A DNA stretch of 47,091 nt from Flavobacteriaceae bacterium. Lineage in GTDB: Bacteria; Bacteroidota; Bacteroidia; Flavobacteriales; Flavobacteriaceae. The DNA is taken from contig JAHEMZ010000017.1 of assembly GCA_024643385.1 (NCBI GenBank), positions 1-47,091 of the forward strand. Direction: 5' to 3'. Position numbers and translations under genes: made by a program. The notes under the pieces are model-generated. The model ran no database searches, was not told where the DNA came from, and worked only from the letters and a program-made list of their open reading frames with translations. Positions 24,778-33,182 of this stretch are shown piece after piece; the stretch's first letter is position 1; each line of letters starts with the position of its first letter.

Positions 24778-25638
24778 ATGACCAATCTCAGATATCCATT
24801 AATTGCTGCGCTTATACTAACCTTCTTTGTGAATTGTGATTCGGGCAACGATGAAAATAGCGATAACACCCCCATCGAAGCCCTTACCTTTATTCCGGAC
24901 GATGTTTTTGAACAACATTTGATCGATATCGGCTACGATACGCAGCTGGATGACTATATCAATACCGAGGTTGTCGAGGTCATAGAAGAATTGGATCTCA
25001 CCAACATCCCTATTGCCGATCTTACCGGGTTGGAAGATTTCGCCGCCCTAAGAAAATTTAAAATTCGCAGTTTCGAGCTTGTTGATTTCGATCCGTCCCC
25101 CAATACTAATTTAAGATATCTCAGCACCAACGGGTGTATACTTCTTTCCGAACTGAATGTTAGTAATTTACCCCTGTTGGATACCCTCTACATGAGCAAT
25201 AATAATAGTGTGCTGTCCTTGGATGTTTCACAAAACACGAATCTGAAGTCCTTTCACCTAATCGCTTTTAACCTGGAAAGTTTGGTACTTCCTCAGCTCC
25301 CGGCAGAATCTTTGATCGATCTTATTGTGAACAGCACCAAATTGCAATCCCTTGATCTTTCCGAATACGATAACCTAATTTCAGTAGAACTAAAAGGGAA
25401 CGAGTTTACAGAGATCGATCTGTCGTCTAATCCAAATTTGATTTCTGTAAAATGCCCGGAAAACTTTTTCACATCGTTTGATCTGTCCAACGGGGCGAAC
25501 GAAAACATTGTGTATTTCGATGCAACCACTGCTGTCGGCAGTTTGAATTGTATAAAAATAGACATGGGTTTTACACCTCCGGATAATGGCAGCTGGCTCA
25601 AAGATCCTCAAACGATCTATGCAGTGGAATGTGACTAA
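24778..25638 (+). CDS. Leucine-rich-repeat lipoprotein
   Basis: The 286-residue product has a lipoprotein signal peptide with lipobox FVNC (Cys20) followed by an acidic Asp/Asn/Gly-rich tether. A short 'FIPDDVFEQHLIDIGYD' start, common in Bacteroidota surface LRR proteins, leads to irregular leucine-rich repeats (LDLTNIPIADLTGLEDF, LDVSQNTNLKSFHL, LDLSEYDNLISVEL, IDLSSNPNLISVKC). It ends with a small cysteine-containing cap (CIKIDMGF ... AVECD). Such proteins are thought to bind surface ligands; the ligand is unknown. It is monocistronic. Confidence 0.88.
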   Translation: MTNLRYPLIAALILTFFVNCDSGNDENSDNTPIEALTFIPDDVFEQHLIDIGYDTQLDDYINTEVVEVIEELDLTNIPIADLTGLEDFAALRKFKIRSFELVDFDPSPNTNLRYLSTNGCILLSELNVSNLPLLDTLYMSNNNSVLSLDVSQNTNLKSFHLIAFNLESLVLPQLPAESLIDLIVNSTKLQSLDLSEYDNLISVELKGNEFTEIDLSSNPNLISVKCPENFFTSFDLSNGANENIVYFDATTAVGSLNCIKIDMGFTPPDNGSWLKDPQTIYAVECD

Positions 25639-25804
25639 TCGGGGAAATTTAGGCGGAAAATTTAAAAATAATTTATAAGGAATTCTCTGTAAAGTTCTCC
25701 CTTTTGACCATTTGCACGATCAGCCAAACGATTGTTATTATAAAAAATGGCTATTGATGTCTTTCTTTGAATGAATTTGGGTAGCCTTTTTCTTCAAAAT
25801 TTAT

Positions 25805-25812
25805 TACTTTCG
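25805..25812 (+). promoter_or_regulatory. Possible -7 element of ileS
   Basis: TACTTTCG differs by one base from TAnnTTTG and lies 25 bases before the ileS ATG. No TTG box is found at the usual distance. Confidence 0.3.
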
Positions 25813-25837
25813 CACCCTTATTGAAAGACATTGTTTT

Positions 25838-28800
25838 ATGAGCGTTAAATTCAAGGAGCACAAAGGATTGGACCTCCCTAAAATGGCGGAGGAAATACTG
25901 GATTTTTGGAAAAGTGAACACATTTTCGAAAAGAGTATTTCTATTCGTGAAGGAGCCACGCCTTTTGTCTTTTTTGAAGGGCCGCCATCCGCCAATGGGC
26001 TACCGGGGATTCACCACGTGATGGCACGGGCGATCAAGGATATCTTCTGTCGCTATAAAACACAAAAAGGATTTAAAGTAGATCGTAAAGCCGGTTGGGA
26101 CACCCATGGATTGCCTATTGAGCTCGGAGTGGAGAAAGAATTGGGCATAACGAAGGAAGACATCGGGAATAAAATCTCTGTTGAAGAATACAATGCTGCC
26201 TGCAGAAAGGCAGTGATGCGCTATACGGATGTCTGGAACAAAGTTACTGAAAGCTATGGCTATTGGGTAGACATGGAAGATCCATACGTCACTTACGAAC
26301 CCAAATACATGGAAACGGTTTGGTGGTTGTTGAAAGAGATCTACGAAAAGGACCTTTTGTATAAAGGGTATACCATACAGCCGTATTCACCGAAAGCCGG
26401 TACAGGATTGAGTTCGCATGAGTTGAATCAGCCCGGCACCTATCAGGATGTGACCGATACCACTGTTGTAGCACAGTTTAAAGCGGTGGAGAACACCTTG
26501 CCCGATTTCCTGAAAGGGTTTGGAGCCATTCACTTTCTAGCCTGGACGACCACTCCTTGGACCCTGCCTAGCAATACGGCCTTAACCGTTGGTCCGAAGA
26601 TCGATTATGTATTGGTGAAGACATTCAATCAATATACTTTTGAACCGGTGAACGTGATCTTAGCCAAGAATCTAGTGGCGAAACAATTTGCAGGGAAATA
26701 TATCTTGGCAGAGACAGAAGCCCAACTGAATGACTATTCAGCAGAGGATAAAAAAATACTTTATTACATCCTTAAAGAATTCAAAGGAAAAGATGTGGTG
26801 GATGTTCGCTACGAGCAATTGTTACCTTATACCTTACCTTTCGAACATCCTGAAAATGCCTTCCGAGTCATTGCCGGAGATTTTGTAACCACCGAAGATG
26901 GAACGGGGATTGTACACACCGCTCCCACTTTTGGCGCCGATGATGCAAAAGTGGCGAAAGAAGCTTCTCCTGAAGTACCTCCGATGTTGGTGAAAGACGA
27001 GAACGGCAATTTGGTACCACTGGTCGATCTGCAGGGACGTTTCCGTCCGGAAATGGGAGAATTGGCAGGCAAATATGTCAAAAATGAATACTATGAAGAG
27101 GGTGAAGCACCGGAAAAGAGTGTAGATGTGGAGATCGCTATTCAGTTAAAAATTGACAACAAGGCCTTTAAAGTTGAAAAATATACGCACAGTTATCCTA
27201 ACTGCTGGCGTACCGATAAACCTATATTATATTATCCACTGGATTCCTGGTTCATTAAAGTTACCTCTTTCCGTGACCGTATGTTCGAGCTGAACCAAAA
27301 GATCAATTGGAAACCTAAAGCCACCGGGGAAGGTAGATTCGGGAACTGGTTGGCGAATGCGAATGATTGGAATTTATCTCGTTCGCGTTATTGGGGAATT
27401 CCACTTCCTATTTGGAGAACCGAGGACGGTAAAGAAGCCAAATGCATCGGATCGGTGGAAGAGCTGAAGTCAGAAATGTCGAAATCCGTACAAGCCGGGG
27501 TCATGAAAAAGGCGCTGTTTGAGGATTTTGTAGTTGGGGATCTTTCGGACGGCAATTATGCCAAAATCGATCTTCATAAGAATATCGTAGATGAGATCAT
27601 TCTGGTTTCCGATAGTGGGAAACCTATGAAGCGAGAAGCCGATCTGATCGATGTGTGGTTTGATAGCGGGAGTATGCCGTATGCCCAATGGCATTACCCC
27701 TTTGAAAATAAGGAAAAGGTGGAAAAAGTCTGGCGAAAGGCAGATTTTATTGCGGAAGGTGTTGATCAAACCCGGGGATGGTTCTATACCTTGCACGCCA
27801 TAGCTACGATGATCTTTGATGATATCGCCTATAAGAATGTGGTGTCCAACGGACTCGTTCTGGATAAGAACGGGCAAAAAATGTCCAAACGTTTGGGAAA
27901 TGCGGTAGATCCTTTCGATACGCTGGCAACCTACGGGCCGGATGCTACACGTTGGTATATGATCAGCAACGCAAATCCTTGGGATAACCTGAAATTTGAT
28001 AGCGACGGTATTGCGGAGGTGCGAAATAAGTTCTTCGGAACGCTTTACAACACCTATAGTTTCTTTAGTTTGTACGCCAATCTGGATCATTTCAGCTATG
28101 TGGAAGCGGATGTGCCCTTAGAAAAAAGACCCGAGATCGACCGATGGATACTTTCCGAATTGAATACCCTTATCCAAAAAGTGGATGAAGCTTTCTCAGA
28201 GTACGAGCCCACCAAAGCTACGCGGGCTATCTCTGAATTTGTGCAGGAAAACTTGAGTAACTGGTTCGTTCGATTAAGTCGTAGACGTTTTTGGAAGGGC
28301 AGTTACGGAGAAGATAAGATCTCGGCCTATCAAACCTTATATACCTGTTTGGTCACTGTGGCGCAGTTAGGTGCTCCGGTCGCTCCTTTCTTTATGGATC
28401 AATTGTTTAAAGATTTAACGCAGGGAACGACACAGGGAGGAGTAGAATCGGTTCACCTTAGTAACTTTCCTGTATCTAAAGCGTCTTACATAGACCAGAG
28501 CTTGGAACATAAAATGCAAAAAGCTCAAACAATATCCTCTTTGGTTTTATCGTTACGACAACGGGAAAAGATCAAAGTACGTCAGCCGCTTCAGAAAATC
28601 ATGATCCCGGTATTGGATGGAAAGGATCGAGCAGAAATTGAAGCCGTTTCAGATCTGATCAAACATGAGGTGAATGTGAAGGAAATTGAATTGATCGATG
28701 AAGGATCGGGAATTTTGGTCAAACAAATTAAACCTGATTTCAAGAAACTGGGACCCAGATTTGGTCAGGATATGAAAGCTATTGCACAAGCCGTAAACAA

Positions 28801-29239
28801 CTTTGGGCAGGAAGAGATCGCAAAGTTGGAAAAAGAAGGGGAAATTACACTTTCACAAAACGGAAAAAATAGTATATTGACCCTCGACGATGTGATCATC
28901 AGTTCACAGGATATTGAAGGCTGGTTGGTGGCAAATGCGGGGGGTGTTACGGTAGCCTTGGATGTTACCATCACACCGGAACTCAGAAATGAGGGAATAG
29001 CAAGAGAGTTGGTGAATAGAATTCAAAACCTGCGGAAGGATTCCGGTTTTGAGGTTACCGATCGAGTTGAAATTAGAATACAAAAAGAGCATACATTACA
29101 GGAAGCCATTAAGCAAAACATAGATTATATTAAACAAGAAACTTTGACCGAAATTTTAGCATTTGAGGAAGCCGTTGGAGAGGGTACTGAAATTGCTTTC
29201 GATGGGATTGAAACTAGGTTGAGCATTAAAAAACATTAA
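25838..29239 (+). CDS. ileS: Isoleucyl-tRNA synthetase, type 2, with altered HIGH motif (GIHH)
   Basis: IleRS charges tRNA-Ile. At 1133 residues it is of the longer, eukaryote-like type 2. The catalytic core has the start ANGLPGIHHVMARAIKD, where the class I HxGH signature reads G57-I58-H59-H60, with first and third positions exchanged. The second signature is intact (KMSKR, 681-685). The editing domain is present (WTTTPWTLPSNTAL and DGTGIVHTAPTFGADD), as are WFDSGSMPYAQWHYP and the anticodon-binding and long C-terminal parts. Published work, as I recall it, links this swapped GxHH motif to very high mupirocin resistance in type 2 IleRS. It precedes the DksA-like gene by 4 bases, so they form an operon. 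Confidence 0.97.
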   Translation: MSVKFKEHKGLDLPKMAEEILDFWKSEHIFEKSISIREGATPFVFFEGPPSANGLPGIHHVMARAIKDIFCRYKTQKGFKVDRKAGWDTHGLPIELGVEKELGITKEDIGNKISVEEYNAACRKAVMRYTDVWNKVTESYGYWVDMEDPYVTYEPKYMETVWWLLKEIYEKDLLYKGYTIQPYSPKAGTGLSSHELNQPGTYQDVTDTTVVAQFKAVENTLPDFLKGFGAIHFLAWTTTPWTLPSNTALTVGPKIDYVLVKTFNQYTFEPVNVILAKNLVAKQFAGKYILAETEAQLNDYSAEDKKILYYILKEFKGKDVVDVRYEQLLPYTLPFEHPENAFRVIAGDFVTTEDGTGIVHTAPTFGADDAKVAKEASPEVPPMLVKDENGNLVPLVDLQGRFRPEMGELAGKYVKNEYYEEGEAPEKSVDVEIAIQLKIDNKAFKVEKYTHSYPNCWRTDKPILYYPLDSWFIKVTSFRDRMFELNQKINWKPKATGEGRFGNWLANANDWNLSRSRYWGIPLPIWRTEDGKEAKCIGSVEELKSEMSKSVQAGVMKKALFEDFVVGDLSDGNYAKIDLHKNIVDEIILVSDSGKPMKREADLIDVWFDSGSMPYAQWHYPFENKEKVEKVWRKADFIAEGVDQTRGWFYTLHAIATMIFDDIAYKNVVSNGLVLDKNGQKMSKRLGNAVDPFDTLATYGPDATRWYMISNANPWDNLKFDSDGIAEVRNKFFGTLYNTYSFFSLYANLDHFSYVEADVPLEKRPEIDRWILSELNTLIQKVDEAFSEYEPTKATRAISEFVQENLSNWFVRLSRRRFWKGSYGEDKISAYQTLYTCLVTVAQLGAPVAPFFMDQLFKDLTQGTTQGGVESVHLSNFPVSKASYIDQSLEHKMQKAQTISSLVLSLRQREKIKVRQPLQKIMIPVLDGKDRAEIEAVSDLIKHEVNVKEIELIDEGSGILVKQIKPDFKKLGPRFGQDMKAIAQAVNNFGQEEIAKLEKEGEITLSQNGKNSILTLDDVIISSQDIEGWLVANAGGVTVALDVTITPELRNEGIARELVNRIQNLRKDSGFEVTDRVEIRIQKEHTLQEAIKQNIDYIKQETLTEILAFEEAVGEGTEIAFDGIETRLSIKKH

Positions 29240-29243
29240 AATT

Positions 29244-29627
29244 ATGTCACAAGACGATAGAACGCGCTATAGCGATAAGGAATTAGAAGAGTTCAGAGCG
29301 ATTATTATTGAAAAATTGGATAAGGCGAAAGAACAATTGGCTTTGATTGAAAGCGCCTATAAAAACGACAGCAATAATGGTACAGATGATACTTCCCCCA
29401 CTTTTAAAGCTTTTGATGAAGGAAGTGAAGTGATGAGCAAGGAGGCTAATTCACAATTGGCCATTCGTCAGGAAAAGTTTATCCGTGACCTTAAGAATGC
29501 GCTTATTCGTATCGAAAATAAAACCTACGGAATTTGTCGTGTTACCGGAAAGTTGATCAATCCGGATCGTCTTCGGTTGGTGCCTCATGCTACTTTAAGT
29601 ATTGAAGCCAAGAATATGCAAAAATAA
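29244..29627 (+). CDS. DksA/TraR-like protein with degenerate zinc finger
   Basis: DksA-type proteins enter the RNA polymerase secondary channel and adjust transcription. The 127-residue product has the N-terminal coiled-coil part and the C-terminal globule YGICRVTGKLINPDRL followed by RLVPHATLSIEAK, which matches the DksA zinc-finger region. Of the four zinc cysteines only C98 remains; the others are T101, S119 and A122. This degeneracy is usual for Bacteroidota members and suggests a zinc-independent fold. The coiled-coil tip contains an acidic cluster (DDTSPTFKAFDEGSE). It is co-transcribed with ileS (4-base gap) and ends before a terminator. Confidence 0.9.
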   Translation: MSQDDRTRYSDKELEEFRAIIIEKLDKAKEQLALIESAYKNDSNNGTDDTSPTFKAFDEGSEVMSKEANSQLAIRQEKFIRDLKNALIRIENKTYGICRVTGKLINPDRLRLVPHATLSIEAKNMQK

Positions 29628-29676
29628 GGGATCGTACTTTTGGACTTCCCATGTACTATGCTTTTCAATTAAATGG

Positions 29677-29706
29677 AACCCCGGGATAATCTCTAGGGGT
29701 TTTTTG
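29677..29706 (+). terminator. Rho-independent terminator after the DksA-like gene
   Basis: AACCCC and GGGGTT pair across a 13-base loop and run into a short T-tract. It ends the ileS operon 50 bases after the stop codon. Confidence 0.7.
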
Positions 29707-29824
29707 TGTTGCTTTTCTATGGAGGAGATCACAGAATTAGGGCTGATAAACAGCAGATGCAGAGGGTAAATGGATAAAGATTTAATGGGCCGATAAGTAA
29801 GTTTAAAAGCTTAGATTAATTACT

Positions 29825-29832
29825 TACTTTTG
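29825..29832 (+). promoter_or_regulatory. -7 promoter element of lspA
   Basis: TACTTTTG matches TAnnTTTG and lies 28 bases before the lspA ATG. Upstream, TTTA at about the right distance is only a partial -33 match. This is the longest gene-free gap of the window (29628-29860); apart from this element and the terminator I see nothing in it. Confidence 0.5.
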
Positions 29833-29860
29833 CCGCATTCGTTCCGAAATAACAAACACT

Positions 29861-30451
29861 ATGTCATTGAATAGAGCCATTTTAGTCATCATTTTGGTAT
29901 TATTAATTGATCAGATTTCCAAAATCTATATCAAAACAAATTTTACCTTATACGATGGCGTAGAAGTATTTAGTTGGTTCAAAATATACTTTATCGAGAA
30001 CGAGGGTATGGCTTGGGGAGCAAAGATTCCCGGGCAATACGGGAAATTGGCGTTGACGTTATTTCGTCTCTTGGCGATTATAGGGATTGGATACTGGTTA
30101 TGGGATTCAGCGCGCAAAAAGGCTTCAAAATATTTAATTCTTTCCATCGCATTGATTTTTGCAGGCGCCTTCGGAAATATCATTGATTCAGTTTTTTACG
30201 GCATTATTTTCAATGATAGTGTAGGACAGGTGGCTCAATTTATGCCTGCGGCCGGAGGTTATGGGACGCTTTTCCACGGAAAAGTGGTAGATATGTTCTC
30301 CTTTTCTTTCTTTGACCCTGTATTCAACGTAGCTGATTCTGCCATAAGTGTCGGGGTAGGATTACTGATCCTTTTCAATAAGCAAGCCTTTCCGAAGAAA
30401 CCACAAGAGGAAACTTCCGAGAAGGAGATTATAAACGAAAATCCGGTTTAA
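29861..30451 (+). CDS. lspA: Lipoprotein signal peptidase LspA
   Basis: LspA cleaves the signal peptide of diacylglyceryl-modified prolipoproteins in the inner membrane. The 196-residue product has four hydrophobic helices and the family boxes: LLIDQISK near the start, ENEGMAWG, the catalytic Asp109 in FGNIIDS, and Asp159 in PVFNVADSAI. The two aspartates are farther apart than in E. coli LspA because of an insertion of about 20 residues, common in Bacteroidota. The window contains several lipoproteins (GH13, LRR, M23) that would be its substrates. Its stop overlaps that of the convergent kinase gene (30448-30451). Confidence 0.95.
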   Translation: MSLNRAILVIILVLLIDQISKIYIKTNFTLYDGVEVFSWFKIYFIENEGMAWGAKIPGQYGKLALTLFRLLAIIGIGYWLWDSARKKASKYLILSIALIFAGAFGNIIDSVFYGIIFNDSVGQVAQFMPAAGGYGTLFHGKVVDMFSFSFFDPVFNVADSAISVGVGLLILFNKQAFPKKPQEETSEKEIINENPV

Positions 30452-31587
30452 AGTTTAATACGAAAGGTAGTTCCCGTGCCAATTGTACTCTCTACTTCAA
30501 TAGTTCCGTTGAGCGATTCGACCTGGTTTTTTATGATGAAAAGATCTATTCCTATAGCATCGGGTCTTTGATGAAATGTTTTGTACAAACCAAATAAGTC
30601 TTTCCCGTGCTTTTCCAAATCTATGCCTAGACCATTATCCTTGATCATCAAGCAAATTTCATTTTCTTCATAATAACTGAATATATCAATCGAAGGCGCC
30701 CGATCCGGATGACGATAATGGATGGCGTTGGCCACCAGATTAGAAAAGTAATTTTCCAAGTAATCAGGAATGTAATTGATTTCGGGAACTTCAGAAAAGT
30801 CGGAATAGATCTCCACTTCGTGTTCCTGAAGTAATTTATGCATTTTGGTTAAGGATTTCTTAAGGGTATCGGCCAGTGAAACCGATTGTATTTTTCCCAT
30901 TCCTTTTATCTGGGACCCGATGATTTTGTTCAAATGCGATACGGTCAGATTCAAACTATGTGAAATATCCACCACATTTTGAGTAAGTTCTTTTTCCTCT
31001 TCTGCGGAAGTAGCCGTGTTTATTAAATCGAGGGTCAATTCCAAGTTGCTCGCATGTGACCGTAAATGATGGGAAATCATCTCGGCAAAGTTATATAATC
31101 GTGTGTTTTGTGATTGAGCAATTTGTAAAGATTTTTCCAACGCAATTTCTTTCAGTTTTGCTTCATTGATGTCATGAAAAACAATCTGAATACCTATAAT
31201 TTGATGATCGGCATCAAAAATGGGAGTACCTGCAACTTTAGCCCAAAATGGAATTTTATGGTAAGTCAGCATTTTAAAGTCCAGCGCAAATGCCTGTCCT
31301 TCTTTACAAGCTTCAAAAGTTTCAAGGGCTAAAAGATGGTTCTCAGGGGCATAAAAATCTAAAGCAAATCGTAAAGAGGGAACATAATCTTTAGGAACTT
31401 TTAAAATGCGTCTGGCCTCTTGATCCAGAAAACTTTGCTTCTCGATAAAGTCAATGCTCCATCCTCCGTTCCCAGTTAATTTAGCTAATTGCTTGAAATA
31501 GGCATCATTGAAAGGATGAGAATCCGATCCTTGATTCTGCGTTTCACGTAAAAGTATATGCTTTCTTTTTTGGGCGAGAAAGTTCAT
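30448..31587 (-). CDS. Cytosolic PAS-domain sensor histidine kinase
   Basis: The 379-residue product has no membrane helix. A PAS-like sensor (GGWSIDFIEKQSFLDQEARRI to about residue 145) leads into an H-box with H173 (EMISHHLRSHASNLELTLDL) and an ATPase domain. The N box is NLVANAIHYRH, and the G boxes are MIKDNGLGIDLEKHG and IGIDLFIIKNQVESL. The 'SHxLRS' H-box type is typical of Bacteroidota PAS kinases. No response regulator or HTH gene is adjacent. It lies 63 bases downstream of the 5-formyl-THF cyclo-ligase gene on the same strand and may be last in that operon. Confidence 0.88.
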   Translation of the reverse strand: MNFLAQKRKHILLRETQNQGSDSHPFNDAYFKQLAKLTGNGGWSIDFIEKQSFLDQEARRILKVPKDYVPSLRFALDFYAPENHLLALETFEACKEGQAFALDFKMLTYHKIPFWAKVAGTPIFDADHQIIGIQIVFHDINEAKLKEIALEKSLQIAQSQNTRLYNFAEMISHHLRSHASNLELTLDLINTATSAEEEKELTQNVVDISHSLNLTVSHLNKIIGSQIKGMGKIQSVSLADTLKKSLTKMHKLLQEHEVEIYSDFSEVPEINYIPDYLENYFSNLVANAIHYRHPDRAPSIDIFSYYEENEICLMIKDNGLGIDLEKHGKDLFGLYKTFHQRPDAIGIDLFIIKNQVESLNGTIEVESTIGTGTTFRIKL

Positions 31588-31650
31588 TTACATAAGATTT
31601 GGGGGGTGCAAGATAGGAAATTTCGCACAAATATGAATAAAAATGGGAAA

Positions 31651-32211
31651 TTAAAATGTATAGGTGGTATCGGCCGTTACACAATAGTGCAGAGGGATGT
31701 CCCATTCCGCATGTGGTAAAATGGCTTCCGACTCGAAAAAGGACAGCCCAACAAAGAGACAATGGGAAGTACATTGTGCTAAAAACTTATCGTAAAAGCC
31801 TTTTCCGTAGCCTAGGCGATTACCTTTTTTATCATAGGCCAATAGTGGGACGAATACTATATCCATAAGGCTTGGTTCGAGCTGTATCCCGTCTTCCGGT
31901 TCCGGAATGCCAAAGGGCGAATGCATTATCGATGTATTTTCTTGTAAAAGAATGGCGCGAATCTCCCCCGCTTTAAAATCGACCTTAGGCACTACCACAC
32001 TCTTATCTCTGCCTTGTAATATGTGCAAGATATAGGAGGTATCTATCTCTTTTTTGTTTTCAATACTTAAGAAAATATGATAATAAGTTTTATCCCAAAT
32101 AGGCAGTTTTAAGAGGTTATTCGCAATAGCTAAGCTCATAGTGTCAATCTCTTCCCTGCTCAGCCCCTCTCTTTTTTTCTTATATTTTGCCCGAATTTGC
32201 TGTTTCTCCAT
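31651..32211 (-). CDS. 5-formyltetrahydrofolate cyclo-ligase
   Basis: This enzyme uses ATP to convert 5-formyl-THF into 5,10-methenyl-THF and so recycles folate. The 186-residue product has the expected N-terminal basic helix (IRAKYKKKREGLSREEID), a nucleotide-binding part and the signature VPLLAYDKKGNRLGYGKGFYDKFL. Its ATG overlaps the stop of the aspartoacylase-like gene by one base (TAATG), so translation is coupled. Why it belongs with that gene pair is unclear; this may simply be operon packing. Confidence 0.93.
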   Translation of the reverse strand: MEKQQIRAKYKKKREGLSREEIDTMSLAIANNLLKLPIWDKTYYHIFLSIENKKEIDTSYILHILQGRDKSVVVPKVDFKAGEIRAILLQENTSIMHSPFGIPEPEDGIQLEPSLMDIVFVPLLAYDKKGNRLGYGKGFYDKFLAQCTSHCLFVGLSFFESEAILPHAEWDIPLHYCVTADTTYTF

Positions 32212-33182
32212 TACAATATCTGAGTGGAAATATGAAACAAGGCATCCCCTTGGTATACAATAGGAGCCTCATTTACATTAAAGACGTAACCCTCCTGACT
32301 GGCCTTGATCCAATAGTGGATTTTTCCATACGGATCTGTGATATGACCAATTACTGTGCTTTGAGAAACCATCGCACCTACCTTTACGGACGGTTTAAAC
32401 ATTCCGGAGGACTGCGCTCTGATCCATTTACTGCTCGCTATCGTAACCGATTGTTTGGTAGGCGGATTCACCTTGAATTTGCTTTGAAGCATTCCCAAAT
32501 GATGAAGGATTCGCTTCGAACCATTTACCCCGGTATTGCTCACTGTATTATCTATAGAGTTCGATTTACCTCCTTCAAAAAGGAGCAAGGGAATTCCTTT
32601 CTTTCGACAAGCACTGCGGAAAGATTTTTTTAAATTTTTTGAATACAAAATAAAAGGAGCACCAAAAATATTGGCCATTTCAACAAGTTGACGATCTCCT
32701 TTTTCTACTCTTATGTGAGGCGCGTTGAATCGGCTGGATCCCCCCGTGTGGAAATCGAGACAATAATCCGCATGAAGCACAATTTCTGTCATTAATTTAT
32801 GCGCCACCCGCCCCGCTAATGATCCTGTTTTACTTCCCGGAAATGATCGGTTGAGATCACGACCATCGGGAAAGTCTCTGAGCTTTTGTATGAACCCGAA
32901 AATATTAATAATGGGAATACAAATGGTGGTTCCTATTTTAGGTTTATTGATTCCCTTTGACACTATTTGTCGAACAATTTCCACCCCATTGACCTCGTCC
33001 CCGTGAATTCCCGCCGTAAATAATACGGTCGGCCCATCATAAAGGGATCGTTCTATGATGATGGGAACTTCAACAGGCGCATTGGTGTGAAGTTTAGCAA
33101 AACTGAAATTAAGTTCACGGGATTCCCCCGGAAGGATCTCCTCCCCAAAAATAATAATGGGCTTTGCTTTTTTTCTTGTCAT
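32211..33182 (-). CDS. Succinylglutamate desuccinylase/aspartoacylase family zinc hydrolase
   Basis: The family comprises M14-related zinc enzymes that remove acyl groups from amino acids or small peptides. The 323-residue product has the zinc motif GIHGDEVNGVEIVR (His and Glu), DLNRSFPGS with the substrate-binding Asn-Arg, and the third ligand in CLDFHTGG. A C-terminal beta-domain ends YWIKASQEGYVFNVNEAP. It is TAATG-coupled both to the RimK-like ligase upstream and to the cyclo-ligase downstream. The pairing with a RimK-like ligase is widespread and suggests that one adds, and the other removes or processes, an amino-acid modification; the substrate is unknown. Confidence 0.88.
   Translation of the reverse strand: MTRKKAKPIIIFGEEILPGESRELNFSFAKLHTNAPVEVPIIIERSLYDGPTVLFTAGIHGDEVNGVEIVRQIVSKGINKPKIGTTICIPIINIFGFIQKLRDFPDGRDLNRSFPGSKTGSLAGRVAHKLMTEIVLHADYCLDFHTGGSSRFNAPHIRVEKGDRQLVEMANIFGAPFILYSKNLKKSFRSACRKKGIPLLLFEGGKSNSIDNTVSNTGVNGSKRILHHLGMLQSKFKVNPPTKQSVTIASSKWIRAQSSGMFKPSVKVGAMVSQSTVIGHITDPYGKIHYWIKASQEGYVFNVNEAPIVYQGDALFHISTQIL

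Noticed and set aside
25639-25837. Possible riboswitch or T-box-like leader before ileS
   Set aside because: About 200 bases but no extended stems, no T-box sequence and no terminator-antiterminator pair could be found.
27470-28090. 206-residue minus-strand reading frame inside ileS
   Set aside because: It lies wholly within a conserved part of ileS and has no domain or start signal; a shadow of the coding strand.
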